Source: an uncultured Hyphomicrobiales bacterium (GTDB taxonomy: Bacteria > Pseudomonadota > Alphaproteobacteria > Rhizobiales > Beijerinckiaceae). From it: DNA of 64,000 bases. The stretch covers positions 1 to 64,000 of the forward strand of contig CAIOVE010000043.1 of assembly GCA_903861645.1 (NCBI GenBank), read 5' to 3'. Of the stretch, positions 36,620 through 46,394 are shown one piece after another (the first letter of the stretch is position 1; every line of letters begins with the position of its first letter). The notes under the pieces were generated by a model that saw only the letters and a list, made by a program, of their open reading frames with translations, was not told where the DNA came from and searched no databases. The position numbers and the translations under genes are program-made.

Positions 36620-37755
36620 GCGCGCGCCCGCGCTTCCGCGAGAACTTCCTCGGTATGCTCGCCCAGTTCCGGTGACGGCGTCGCGATGCGCGGCGGCGTG
36701 GCCGACATGCGCAATCCGTTGCGCACAAGTCCGACCTTGCCCATGCGCTTGTGGTCAACGTCCTCGCGCATTTTCAGATGTCGCACCTGCGGGTCGGCGA
36801 AGACCTCGTCGAAATTGTTGAGCGGGGCGGAGGGGACATCCTCCGCCGCCAGCTTCGCCAGCCAGGCGTCGCGCGTATCGGCCTTGAAGATCACGCCGAG
36901 CGCGTCGTTGAGCGCGCCATAATGCTTGCCGCGGGTCTCCTTGGTGGCGAAGCGTTGATCGGCCAGCCACTCGGGCCGATTGACGACGCGCGTCAGTCCT
37001 TCCCAGAACTTTGTCGGCGATGACAGGTGTACGACGAAGGGCTTCCCGTCGCCGGCCACGAAGGCGTAGACCTGCGCGCGATGGGTGCGCGTCGCGCGGC
37101 TGGGCACCTTGCCTTTCTCGAAATAATTGGCGGCGTTTTCGCCACAGAAGGAAACCGTCGACTCCAGCAGCGATGTATCCACGCGCTGGCCCTTGCCGGT
37201 GCGGGCGCGCGCGATGAAGGCGGCGAGCATGCCGTTGGCGGCGACCATGCCCGCGAGATGGTCGGAGAAGGAAATACCCATCGGGCGAGGGTTTTCGATG
37301 TCGGTCAGCAGGCTCAGCAGGCCGCTCATGGCCTGACCCACCGTGTCGTAACCCGGTCGTTGCGCGTATGGCCCATCCGAGCCGAAGCCCGTGATCGCGC
37401 AATAGACGAGGCCGGGATTGTCGCGCGACAGCTCATCGTAGCCGAGCCCGAGACGCTCCATCGCGCCGGTGCGGAAATTCTCGATCAGTCCGTCGGCGGT
37501 TTTCACCAGCGCGCGCGCGTCGGCGCGGCCCTGATCCGACTTGAGATCGAGGGTGACGCTCTTCTTGTTGCGGTTCACCGATCCGAAGGTCGGGCTGTAT
37601 TCGACGCGGCCCCAGCCGCGAAAGGGGTCGCCCTTGCCGGGCGTTTCGACCTTGATGACATCGGCGCCGAGATCGGCGAGCAGCATGCCGGCGTAGGGGC
37701 CCGACACGTAATTCGCGAATTCGATGATGCGGAGACCGCTGAGCGCGCCCGTCAC
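36616..37755 (-). CDS. Class III (CaiB/BaiF) CoA-transferase
   Basis: A 379-residue family III CoA-transferase moving CoA from a donor thioester to an acid. It starts TGALSGLRIIEFANYVSGPYAG-like, with LLADLGADVIKVE near residue 28. GFGSDGPYAQRPGYDTVGQA near 150 includes the catalytic-aspartate region. A GGGAGGATCCAC ribosome site supports the GTG start at 37755. The frame continues to 37818 without a site. It heads the tight operon receptor/thiolase-like/DUF35 and probably activates the imported acid. Confidence 0.93.
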   Translation of the reverse strand: MTGALSGLRIIEFANYVSGPYAGMLLADLGADVIKVETPGKGDPFRGWGRVEYSPTFGSVNRNKKSVTLDLKSDQGRADARALVKTADGLIENFRTGAMERLGLGYDELSRDNPGLVYCAITGFGSDGPYAQRPGYDTVGQAMSGLLSLLTDIENPRPMGISFSDHLAGMVAANGMLAAFIARARTGKGQRVDTSLLESTVSFCGENAANYFEKGKVPSRATRTHRAQVYAFVAGDGKPFVVHLSSPTKFWEGLTRVVNRPEWLADQRFATKETRGKHYGALNDALGVIFKADTRDAWLAKLAAEDVPSAPLNNFDEVFADPQVRHLKMREDVDHKRMGKVGLVRNGLRMSATPPRIATPSPELGEHTEEVLAEARARA

Positions 37756-37836
37756 GTGGATCCTCCCGGATTGATTTCGCTCGCATTGTATCCCGCGGCG
37801 CGGTTTGGCCAAGGGCAAATGTCGCGATGGCTTTGT

Positions 37837-38637
37837 TCAGCGGCCCCTGAAGACTGGTCGACGCTTTTCCATGAAGGCGCGCCGGCCCTCCTGAAAGTCC
37901 TCGCTATCGGCGCAACGGTCGGAAATCGCCCGGCATTTGTCCATGTCGACATGACGCATACTGTCGGCGACCTCGTTGACGATGATCTTGGAGGCGGCGG
38001 TCGCCAGCGGCGCGTTGTCGGCGATTGTCGCGATGTATGCGCTGAAAAACGCGTCGAAGCCGGCGACGGGGACCACGCGTTGCACGAGGCCCATGGCCAG
38101 CGCCTCGTCCGCCGGGTAGCGGCGGGCGGTGATGAGCATTTCCTTCAGGCGCGCCGGGCCGATCATCTCGTTCAGCCAGGCGATGAAGTCGGGTCGATAG
38201 GCGATGCCGAGGCGCGCGGCGGGGATGGAGAACAAGGCGTCGTCCGAGGCGACGCGCAGGTCGCACGCCGCCGCCAGACCCATGCCACCTCCAAAACAGA
38301 AGCCGCGGATGCGGGCGATCGTCGGCTTGGGAAATTCGCGCACGGCCGTGTACATGCGCGATGAAAAATGCGTGTGGAGCGCCGCCGCCTCGGCGTCCTT
38401 GCGAACTTTTTCGAACTCGGAGATATCGGCGCCCGAAATAAACGACGCTTCGCCCGCGCCGCGCACAACCAGCAGGCGCACGTCGGGATCGGCGGCGAAG
38501 CCCGCGAGCAGGTCCGCCGCCTGCCGCGACATGGCGACGGAAATGGCGTTGCGCCGGGCCTCGTTGTCGAACAACAATTCCGCGACGCCGTTTTCGACCT
38601 TGCCGACGACGCGCCCCGGCGCTTTTTCCTCGCTCAC
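37837..38637 (-). CDS. Crotonase-family (enoyl-CoA hydratase/isomerase-like) protein
   Basis: A 266-residue crotonase-fold enzyme. The oxyanion-hole region FISGADISEF is near residue 67 and GFCFGGGMGLAAACD near 111. Both catalytic glutamates of true enoyl-CoA hydratase are lost: GGGCE is GGGMG, and the second position lies in FSIPAARLGI, with alanine. It is therefore more likely an isomerase, hydrolase, lyase or decarboxylase of an acyl-CoA than a hydratase. It lies 81 bases upstream of the CoA-transferase on the same strand and probably belongs to that pathway. Confidence 0.9.
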   Translation of the reverse strand: MSEEKAPGRVVGKVENGVAELLFDNEARRNAISVAMSRQAADLLAGFAADPDVRLLVVRGAGEASFISGADISEFEKVRKDAEAAALHTHFSSRMYTAVREFPKPTIARIRGFCFGGGMGLAAACDLRVASDDALFSIPAARLGIAYRPDFIAWLNEMIGPARLKEMLITARRYPADEALAMGLVQRVVPVAGFDAFFSAYIATIADNAPLATAASKIIVNEVADSMRHVDMDKCRAISDRCADSEDFQEGRRAFMEKRRPVFRGR

Positions 38638-38813
38638 GTCGTTCTCCCGTCGCCCATTGGATGGATATGCCGCCCGTGGGCGATGTATAGGCCGAATCCT
38701 CGGAGGCGCGGAAGGCCGGCGCGGCCGGCTTTCCAGCCGCCTCGCTTTGACGCGGCGCGGGTTCGTGTCTAACCATGAGCGCCAGAAGATAAAATAATCG
38801 GGAGAGGACGCCT

Positions 38814-39848
38814 ATGTCGAAGGGCATTCGCATCGCGCGCTGGCTTGTCGCCGGCTTCGGGATCGTCGCGGCGGGCGGACCCGTGGCCGCGCAGGACGCC
38901 GAGACCTTCTATCGCGGTCGCAACGTCGACATGATCGTCGGTTACCCGCCGGGCGGCAGCAACGATCTCTACGCGCGCATCGTCTCGCGTTTTCTCGGCA
39001 AATACATTCCCGGCAACCCAACGGTCGTGCTGCGCAACATGCCGGGCGCGGGCAGCATCGTGGCCGCCAATTACATCTACAACATCGCGCCGAAGGATGG
39101 CGCGACGCTGGGCATCATTTCGCCGACGTCGCCGCTCGACGAGAAACTCGGGGCGTCGGGCGTCAAGTTTGAATCCGCGCGGTTCACCTGGATCGGCCGG
39201 GCGGCATCGTCGGTCAACGTCAGCTTCTTTTCCCGCAATGGACCGGTGCAAACAACCGCCGACATGTTCACGAAGGAATCGAAAATGGCCGCGACCGGCG
39301 CGGGTTCGACGGTCGTCGTCTATCCGACGGTAATGAACAAGCTGCTGAAAACGAAATTCAACCTGATCATGGGTTACAAGGGGTCGGGCGAGGCGATGCT
39401 CGCGCTCGACCGCGGCGAGGCCGACGGTCATTCGACCAGCCTCGACGCGTTGAACGCCGAGCATCCCGACTGGATCACCAATGGAGCCGTGCGGATTCTC
39501 GTTCAGTATGGGCTCGAGCGCCATCCGCTGTTGCCCAACGTCCCCACGGCGGTGGAACTCGCCAAGACGGATGAGCAGAAGCGGATCATGCGACTGGTGA
39601 TGAGCTCGGTCGAGGTCGGCAAGATGTTCTTTTCAACGCCGGGCGTTCCCGCCGAGCGGACGGAAGCGTTGCGCCGCGGCTTCGACGCGTTGATGAACGA
39701 CGCCGAGTTCAAGGCCGAGGTCGCCAAGGCGCGCATGGACCTCATCCCGATGCGGGGCGAGGACTTGCAGAGGCTCGTTGGCGAGGTCGCGAACATGCCG
39801 CCGGACATGCTCGCGAAAGTCCGCGACATCTACCCTTCCGGCGGCTGA
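38814..39848 (+). CDS. Bug/TctC-family substrate-binding protein
   Basis: A 344-residue receptor with a signal peptide (ARWLVAGFGIVAAGGPVAAQD, cleaved near 27). It has the FYRGRNVDMIVGYPPGGSNDLYAR subgroup start and the IPGNPTVVLRNMPGAGSI block. GGGAGAGGACGC precedes the ATG. It is monocistronic, divergent from the crotonase gene, and lacks TctA/TctB partners. A GC-rich 11-bp stem with one mismatch (38710-38734) lies in the divergent promoter region. Confidence 0.9.
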   Translation: MSKGIRIARWLVAGFGIVAAGGPVAAQDAETFYRGRNVDMIVGYPPGGSNDLYARIVSRFLGKYIPGNPTVVLRNMPGAGSIVAANYIYNIAPKDGATLGIISPTSPLDEKLGASGVKFESARFTWIGRAASSVNVSFFSRNGPVQTTADMFTKESKMAATGAGSTVVVYPTVMNKLLKTKFNLIMGYKGSGEAMLALDRGEADGHSTSLDALNAEHPDWITNGAVRILVQYGLERHPLLPNVPTAVELAKTDEQKRIMRLVMSSVEVGKMFFSTPGVPAERTEALRRGFDALMNDAEFKAEVAKARMDLIPMRGEDLQRLVGEVANMPPDMLAKVRDIYPSGG

Positions 39849-39866
39849 AGACAGCTCGCGGGTCGA

Positions 39867-40700
39867 TCAGCTCGACATGAACACCGGCAGGTTCGCCTTG
39901 GCGAGGATGTAGCTGGTCGCGCCGCCGAAGATCATCTGACGCAGGCGGCTTTGCGTATAGGCGCCCTTGACCAGCAGATCGGCGCCGAGCGCGGTCGCGC
40001 CCTCGATGATCGCCTCGCCATGGCCGCGCACCTTGGCGCTTCGCTCGACCGCTTCCGCCAGCACGCCATTGGCGCGCAGGTTATGGGCCATCTGCTCGCC
40101 CGTCGGCCCCTCGACCTTGTGCTCGGGGATGGTCAGGACAATGACCTTTTTCGCCTTTTTCAGAACGGGCATCGACAGCGCCGTCGCGCGGGCCGTCTCC
40201 ATGCTCTGGTTCCAGGCGATCACAACGGTCTCGCCAAGTGTTCCGGGCGCCGTGGGCGGCGCGAGCAGGATCGGGCGTCCGCTGTCGAAGAGCGCGGCTT
40301 CCGCGGTCGCCATGCGCGCGTCGCCACGCTCGGCGCCGGGACGGCCGAGCACGCAGATGTCGAACAGGCGCGCGTAGCTCGACACGTGGGAATCGCCGAA
40401 CGACGATTCGCCGGCCCACCCCCATGACAGACCATCTGGCGCCGCGTCATGCGTCGGCACATTGGCCGTTTTCATGAAATCCTCGAACTGGCGGTGCGAT
40501 TCGTCCGCCATTTCCTTCCAGGTGTGCTGGTCGGCGACGCTCCAGCTCACGGGCATGTCGAAGGCGACGAGATCCGGCAGGTCCGGTCCCAGCGGCATGC
40601 CCTCGACGTAGCCGTCGAAGCGTCGCGCGAACAGCAAAGCGGTCGTGAAAACCGAGTCGATGGTGGAATGCAGCTCCACCGGCACGAGAACATTTTTCAC
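39867..40700 (-). CDS. Tandem universal stress protein (UspA family)
   Basis: A 277-residue cytoplasmic protein with two UspA-like domains. The first begins MKNVLVPVELHST, and the second starts near residue 157 (TVVIAWNQSMETARA) and ends GADLLVKGAYTQSRLRQMIFGGATSYI, the G-2x-G-9x-G nucleotide loop. Such proteins support stress survival. A perfect TATAAT -10-like element (40745-40750 on the minus strand) lies 45 bases upstream, without a clear -35. Divergent from an orphan receptor gene. Confidence 0.9.
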   Translation of the reverse strand: MKNVLVPVELHSTIDSVFTTALLFARRFDGYVEGMPLGPDLPDLVAFDMPVSWSVADQHTWKEMADESHRQFEDFMKTANVPTHDAAPDGLSWGWAGESSFGDSHVSSYARLFDICVLGRPGAERGDARMATAEAALFDSGRPILLAPPTAPGTLGETVVIAWNQSMETARATALSMPVLKKAKKVIVLTIPEHKVEGPTGEQMAHNLRANGVLAEAVERSAKVRGHGEAIIEGATALGADLLVKGAYTQSRLRQMIFGGATSYILAKANLPVFMSS

Positions 40701-40829
40701 GGATGATCCCTTCCCCAGACGCGCCCCCCGGCGTCATCTCGGGTATTATATACGAAACGGTAGGGGCTGGCGCGTCCAATCGACGGAGGCGCGGGTCGTT
40801 CATCCAGAAGCGATGGAGAAAACGCAATC

Positions 40830-41843
40830 ATGCTTGGGATGACGCGGCGGCGGCTATTTTCGTTGGCGGGCATTTTCATGGCGGCGCTCGCGCCGTCCGC
40901 CACGCCCGCCGCCGAGCTGCTTGATCTGCGCTATGGCGAAACGGCCTCGCCCCTGCAAAGCATTTTCGCCTTGCCGGTGTTGATCGCCGAGCGCGAGGGA
41001 TTTTTTCTGAAGCGCGGGCTGAATTTCTCGATTGTTCCCGTGCGCGGTGGTGGCGAGGCGACCGTCGACGCGCTGGAAAAAGGCGCCGCCGACATCAGCC
41101 ATGTCGCCACCAATTTCCTGATCACGGCGGCGCTCAAGGGGTCGGACGCGGTCGCCATCGCCGCGGAATTCAACAATCCGATCTACAGCCTCGTGGCCCG
41201 TCCATGGGTGAAAAGCTTCGCCGATCTCAGGGGCCGGACGATCGGCATGGCCGACATGACCGGCACGGTGTCGCTCGCCACGCTGGCGTTGTTGGCGCGC
41301 AACGGCCTGACGCGCGACGATTTCAAGGTCAAGGTCGTCGAGGGCACGCCGGACCGTTTCGCCTGCCTGCGCAAGGACGATTGCGACGCCGCGCCGCTCG
41401 GGCAACCGCAGGACATCATCGCGCGGCGTCAGGGCTACAACATCCTCGGCCTGTCGAGCGACGCGACGCCGGACTTTCTCTACACGGTCACCATCGCGAA
41501 GCGCTCGTGGGCGAACGCCAACCCCGAGGCCGTGACGCGTTACGTGAAGGCCTTGTCGGACGCGTTCGTTTTCATTCGCGCGCCGGAAAACCGCGACCGT
41601 GTCGCGCGCGCCATCATGGACGCGTGGGGTTCGTCGGACTCCACGGCGCGCGAGACATTGGCTTTGTATTTCGAGCCCGAGCGCAACGTGCTGCCGATGC
41701 GTGGCGAGATTTCCATGCGTGGCCTGCGGCAGGTGATCGCCTTCCTCGCGGGCTCTGGCGCGCTGAAGGGCGAGCCGCCCGATCCGCTCCGTTTCATCGA
41801 CACGCGCTATCTGCGCGCGGCGGGGATCGCCGACGCGCCTTAG
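40830..41843 (+). CDS. NMT1/THI5-like ABC substrate-binding protein (orphan)
   Basis: A 337-residue receptor with a twin-arginine-like signal (MTRRRLFSLAGIFMAAL, residues 4-20), cleaved near ATPAAE. The mature start LDLRYGETASPLQSIFALPVLIAEREGFF and the GEATVDALEKGAADISHVA block fit the nitrate/sulfonate receptor group. GGAGAAAACG precedes the start. No ATPase or permease is adjacent, so it must use a distant importer. Transcription may continue into the Bug receptor at 41910. Confidence 0.88.
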   Translation: MLGMTRRRLFSLAGIFMAALAPSATPAAELLDLRYGETASPLQSIFALPVLIAEREGFFLKRGLNFSIVPVRGGGEATVDALEKGAADISHVATNFLITAALKGSDAVAIAAEFNNPIYSLVARPWVKSFADLRGRTIGMADMTGTVSLATLALLARNGLTRDDFKVKVVEGTPDRFACLRKDDCDAAPLGQPQDIIARRQGYNILGLSSDATPDFLYTVTIAKRSWANANPEAVTRYVKALSDAFVFIRAPENRDRVARAIMDAWGSSDSTARETLALYFEPERNVLPMRGEISMRGLRQVIAFLAGSGALKGEPPDPLRFIDTRYLRAAGIADAP

Positions 41844-41909
41844 GCGGCGGCTTGTTTCAGCGGGCGCCGCTGGATAGTCTGGCGCTCATAAAAACGTCGG
41901 GGAAACGCC

Positions 41910-42908
41910 ATGCGTCTGGCGCTTGTATTGTTGATGGCTTGCGCGCTCGCCCGCGCCACGACGGCCATCTCCCGCGCCGAGGATTTCTATCGCGGCAAGA
42001 CGATCAATTTCGTCGTTGGCTTCGGCGCCGGCGCCGGCATGGACACCACCGCCCGCACCATCGCGCGTCATTTGCCGCGCTTCATTCCCGGCGCGCCCAA
42101 TGTGCTGGTCCAACAGATGGAAGGCGCCGCGGGGCTGATCGCCGCGAACTATATCTCCCATCGCGTCGCGCCCGATGGCCTCACCATCGCGGCGCCTGGC
42201 CGCAGCTTTTTCATCGAGCCCATGGTGGGTACGGCGTCGGCGCAGTTTGATCCCGTTCAACTGGGCTATGTGGGCGGCACGGGCGCGCAGAACACGATTC
42301 TCTGGGCGTCGGCGGCTTCCGGCGCGCGCGATTACAAGGGCTTGCTCGCGGCGCGCGAGCCGCTGGCGCTGGGCGCGCTGGGCACGGGCACGCCTGGCGC
42401 CATCGTCGCCGCGCTGCTGGCCGAATCGGGCGCGCGAATACGCATCGTCACTGGCTACACGTCCGCCGCGCGGCTGATCATCGCGCTGGCGCAAGGCGAG
42501 TTGCAATCCGTTTTCCTTTCGGAGGATTCCTTCGCCACCCAGCGCGAGGTGATCGACAACAAGATCGCCTTGCCCGTTCTGCAATCGAAGCCCGTCATTC
42601 CCGGCGTTCAACTCATCGGCGATGTGTTGCCGGCCGCGCGTCGTCGGACGCTCGATCTGGCGCAGGCGGGCGAAAGCCTCGGGCTCATCATCATCACGCC
42701 GCCCGGCCTGCCGCGCGAACGGCTCGATGTTCTGCGCAAGGCCTTCATGGAGATGTCGGGCGACGCCGCCTATCAGGCCGACATCGCGAAGTTCGACCGC
42801 GGTCGCATGCCCGCGCTTTCCGGCGGCGCCGTCGCCGCCTATATCGCCGATCTCGCGCGCACGACGTCGCCCGCGGCCATCGAGGACTTCAACCGTCTGC
42901 GGCATTGA
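41910..42908 (+). CDS. Bug/TctC-family substrate-binding protein
   Basis: A 332-residue receptor with a signal peptide (LALVLLMACALARATTAIS). It has the subgroup start FYRGKTINFVVGFGAGAGMDTTAR and IPGAPNVLVQQMEGAAGLIAAN. Here the usual PGG ligand loop is changed to GAGAGMD. It lies 66 bases after the NMT1-type receptor, so two receptors of different families share a transcript, without membrane partners. Convergent with mntH. Confidence 0.88.
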   Translation: MRLALVLLMACALARATTAISRAEDFYRGKTINFVVGFGAGAGMDTTARTIARHLPRFIPGAPNVLVQQMEGAAGLIAANYISHRVAPDGLTIAAPGRSFFIEPMVGTASAQFDPVQLGYVGGTGAQNTILWASAASGARDYKGLLAAREPLALGALGTGTPGAIVAALLAESGARIRIVTGYTSAARLIIALAQGELQSVFLSEDSFATQREVIDNKIALPVLQSKPVIPGVQLIGDVLPAARRRTLDLAQAGESLGLIIITPPGLPRERLDVLRKAFMEMSGDAAYQADIAKFDRGRMPALSGGAVAAYIADLARTTSPAAIEDFNRLRH

Positions 42909-42919
42909 CGCGGTTGGGT

Positions 42920-44212
42920 TCAGCCCAGTCCGGGAATTTCGACGCCCGCCGCGCTCAGCAACAGAACGGCGTTCAGCGCCAGAATGATCGCCGCGGCGAC
43001 GAGCGACGCGATGCGCATGGCGGGGCCATTGACGAATTCGCCCATGATGTCGCGCCGCGCGCCCAGATGCAGCAGGGCGATCATCGGCACGGGCAGCACG
43101 ATGCTCAGCACGATCTGGCTCATTACGAGCGCGTCGGTGGCGCCATAGCCCAGCGCGACGACGACGAAGGCGGGGATCATTGTCAGCAGCCGTCGCAACC
43201 AGAGCGGCACGCGGAAGCGCACGAAGTCCTGCATGATGGACTGGCCAGCCATCGTGCCCACCACGGAGCTCGACAGGCCCGAGGCCAGCAGCGAAATCAT
43301 GAACACGGCCGCCGCGGCGTTGCCCAGCAGCGGCGCGAGCGTGTGATAGGCGGTTTCGATTTCCGCCACGTCGGGATTGCCCGCGTGGAACACGGAAGCC
43401 GACATGCACACCATCGCCATGTTGACGAGGCCGGCGAAGCCGAGCGCAAGCAAGACTTCGAGATTTGAAAACCAAAGAACGCGGCGGGTTTCGCGGGCGT
43501 TGTTCATGGGCACGCGATCACGCGTCAGATTCGAATGAAGGTAGATCGCGTGCGGCATGATGGTCGCGCCGATCACGCCCACCGCCAGCGCCACGGAGCG
43601 GGCGTCCGTCAGGCGCGGCGTAACGACGCCGCTCAGGGCCGCGGACCAATCCGGTGGGGCGATCCAGAGCTCGACGACATAGCTCGCGCCGATCACGCCG
43701 ATGAAGGCGGAAATCAGCGCCTCCATCGGGCGAAAGCCCGCGCCCTGAAGACCGAGGATAAGATAGGTGGCCACGCCCGTCAGGACGAGACAGGTCATCA
43801 GCGGCAGGCCCGACAGCAGGCTCATGCCGATGGCCGCGCCAAGGAACTCCGCGAGGTCGGTCGCCATGGCGCCGATCTCGCTGACGATCCACATGAAATA
43901 GACGATCGGCTTGGGATAATGCCGGGCGGCGAGGGTCGCTAGGCTCGCGCCGGTGACGATGCCCATGCGGGCCGACTGCGCCTGAAACAGCATCGCGGCG
44001 ATATTGGCGAACAGCACCACCCAGAGCAGCATGTAGCCGTATTTCGCGCCCGCCTCGATGTTGGTCGCGAAATTGCCGGGGTCCATGTAGGCGATGGAGG
44101 CAATGAGCGCCGGGCCGACGAAGGGCAGAAACGCGCGCGGGCCATGCGTGCGCCCCTCGATGGACGCGCGTCCCGCCGAAATCGTTCTGTCGGACCAACC
44201 CGTGGAGCTCAC
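42920..44212 (-). CDS. mntH: Nramp-family divalent metal (Mn2+) transporter
   Basis: A 430-residue proton-coupled metal importer with about 11 helices. The helix-1 metal motif DPGNFATNIEAGAKYG is at residue 44, and the helix-6 MPHAIYLHSNL is near 222. The methionine of MPH is the soft ligand for Mn2+. The start is a GTG at 44212. A perfect 9-bp inverted repeat (44224-44251) lies immediately upstream and may control expression. The ccrM gene lies upstream on the same strand. Confidence 0.94.
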   Translation of the reverse strand: MSSTGWSDRTISAGRASIEGRTHGPRAFLPFVGPALIASIAYMDPGNFATNIEAGAKYGYMLLWVVLFANIAAMLFQAQSARMGIVTGASLATLAARHYPKPIVYFMWIVSEIGAMATDLAEFLGAAIGMSLLSGLPLMTCLVLTGVATYLILGLQGAGFRPMEALISAFIGVIGASYVVELWIAPPDWSAALSGVVTPRLTDARSVALAVGVIGATIMPHAIYLHSNLTRDRVPMNNARETRRVLWFSNLEVLLALGFAGLVNMAMVCMSASVFHAGNPDVAEIETAYHTLAPLLGNAAAAVFMISLLASGLSSSVVGTMAGQSIMQDFVRFRVPLWLRRLLTMIPAFVVVALGYGATDALVMSQIVLSIVLPVPMIALLHLGARRDIMGEFVNGPAMRIASLVAAAIILALNAVLLLSAAGVEIPGLG

Positions 44213-44223
44213 CTTTCAACCTT

Positions 44224-44251
44224 GCCCTGTTCGACGGGTTTTGAACAGGGC
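44224..44251 (-). promoter_or_regulatory. 9-bp inverted repeat just upstream of mntH
   Basis: GCCCTGTTC (44224-44232) and GAACAGGGC (44243-44251) are perfect arms around a 10-base spacer. The repeat ends 11 bases before the mntH start. There is no T-run on the minus strand, so it is not an ordinary terminator of ccrM. It fits a metalloregulator operator or a leader hairpin. Confidence 0.5.
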
Positions 44252-44288
44252 CGGGCGCGCGACAGTTTGGCGTTGCGCCGGGGCAAGC

Positions 44289-45506
<1,218 letters not shown>

Positions 45507-45570
45507 CTATGCGGGGGCGAGGTAAAAACGTGGTTTAGAGACCGCCAACGCCGGTGTGTCTTTTTCGGAC

Positions 45571-45575
45571 GATTC
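45571..45575. promoter_or_regulatory. GANTC (GATTC) site in the ccrM leader
   Basis: The only GANTC in the 167-base gap between rnhB and ccrM. Another, GAATC, is at 45428 in the N-terminal codons. In Caulobacter, methylation of leader GANTC sites lowers ccrM expression. Confidence 0.4.
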
Positions 45576-45627
45576 CGTTAAGTATTTCAAAGGGTTTTGG
45601 GTCGTTTTCGACCCCCCGGCGCCATAA

Positions 45628-45644
45628 GGTTAAGGGCGGGTTAG
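45628..45644 (-). promoter_or_regulatory. Putative CtrA box upstream of ccrM
   Basis: On the minus strand the sequence CTAACCCGCCCTTAACC matches the CtrA consensus TTAA-N7-TTAA with one mismatch, plus the favoured trailing CC. It overlaps the rnhB stop codon and lies 155 bases upstream of the ccrM start, downstream of which the GANTC site follows. Confidence 0.55.
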
Positions 45645-46264
45645 CGCGAACGCGCCAGCGCGGCCGCGACGGGCGCGAAATCGCGACGATGACAATCGGT
45701 CGCGCCATGCTCGGCCAGCGCCTTCAGGTGGGCCGCGGTGCCATAGCCGGCGTGCCGATCGAAGCCGTATTCGGGATGCAGCAGGTGCAGGCGGGCCATC
45801 AGCCGGTCGCGCGTGACCTTCGCGACAATGGACGCCGCGGCGATGGACAGCGAAATGGCGTCGCCCTTGACGATGGCCCGCGCCGGGCAAGGCAGATCGG
45901 GTGGAAGGACGTTGCCGTCGATCAGCGCCATGTCCGGGGCCAGCGTCAGCGCCTCGATCGCGCGACGCATGGCGAGCAGGCTCGCGGCGCGAATGTTGAT
46001 CCGCTCGATTTCGGCGACGGAGCCATAGCCAATGGCGATGGCGCGCGCGTCGCGCGCGATGATCTCGAATAGCTCGTCGCGGGCGCGGGCCGAAAGCTTC
46101 TTGGAGTCATTGGCGCCCAGGGGCAGCCGTTCGGGATCAAGCACCACCGCCGCCGCGACGACCGGGCCCGCCAGTGGACCGCGGCCGACTTCGTCAACGC
46201 CCGCCACGACGCGCGCGCCAGCGGCGAAAAACGCGCGTTCCCTGTCAAAGCCGGGTCCAGTCAT
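45641..46264 (-). CDS. rnhB: Ribonuclease HII
   Basis: A 207-residue RNase HII, cutting RNA in RNA-DNA hybrids, including single ribonucleotides in DNA. The metal site DEVGRG is at D24-E25 and a further aspartate lies in LIDGN near 120. VAKVTRDRLMARL near 145 contains the third metal ligand, and the substrate-recognising YGTAAHLKALAEHG loop is near 177. The start at 46264 (MTGPGFDRER) is chosen over an extension to 46324. ccrM follows on the same strand, as in many alphaproteobacteria. Confidence 0.97.
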   Translation of the reverse strand: MTGPGFDRERAFFAAGARVVAGVDEVGRGPLAGPVVAAAVVLDPERLPLGANDSKKLSARARDELFEIIARDARAIAIGYGSVAEIERINIRAASLLAMRRAIEALTLAPDMALIDGNVLPPDLPCPARAIVKGDAISLSIAAASIVAKVTRDRLMARLHLLHPEYGFDRHAGYGTAAHLKALAEHGATDCHRRDFAPVAAALARSR

Positions 46265-46351
46265 CGCTTGTTGTTCATTGGCTTCGATCCGCCGCCATGA
46301 CGGCCGGCTTGGCCGGGGTCGCATGGTTATGCTTAAGTGAATTCATATCAT

Positions 46352-46381
46352 CCCGTTTCCCTTCGGGAATGGGCGGTTTTT
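46352..46381 (+). terminator. Terminator-like hairpin in the leader of the 46395 gene
   Basis: CCCGTTTCC (46352-46360) and GGGAATGGG (46365-46373) form a nine-base-pair stem with two G-T pairs and a CTTC loop, followed within three bases by TTTTT (46377-46381). No plus-strand gene ends upstream, so it may be an attenuator in the 5' leader of the membrane protein gene 13 bases downstream. Confidence 0.5.
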
Positions 46382-46394
46382 GCGGAGAGAACAT

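Noticed and set aside
35565..36758. Long upstream extension of the thiolase-like frame (793 codons in all)
   Set aside because: It covers the Bug receptor gene in another frame, and the real start has AGGAG five bases upstream.
38710..38734. 11-bp stem with one mismatch in the divergent gap between crotonase and Bug genes
   Set aside because: Very GC-rich with no T-run; could be chance at this composition. Mentioned only under the Bug receptor.
45599..45614. GGGTCG-TTTT-CGACCC hairpin between rnhB and ccrM
   Set aside because: Perfect six-pair stem but no T-run on the minus strand; too weak to call a terminator.
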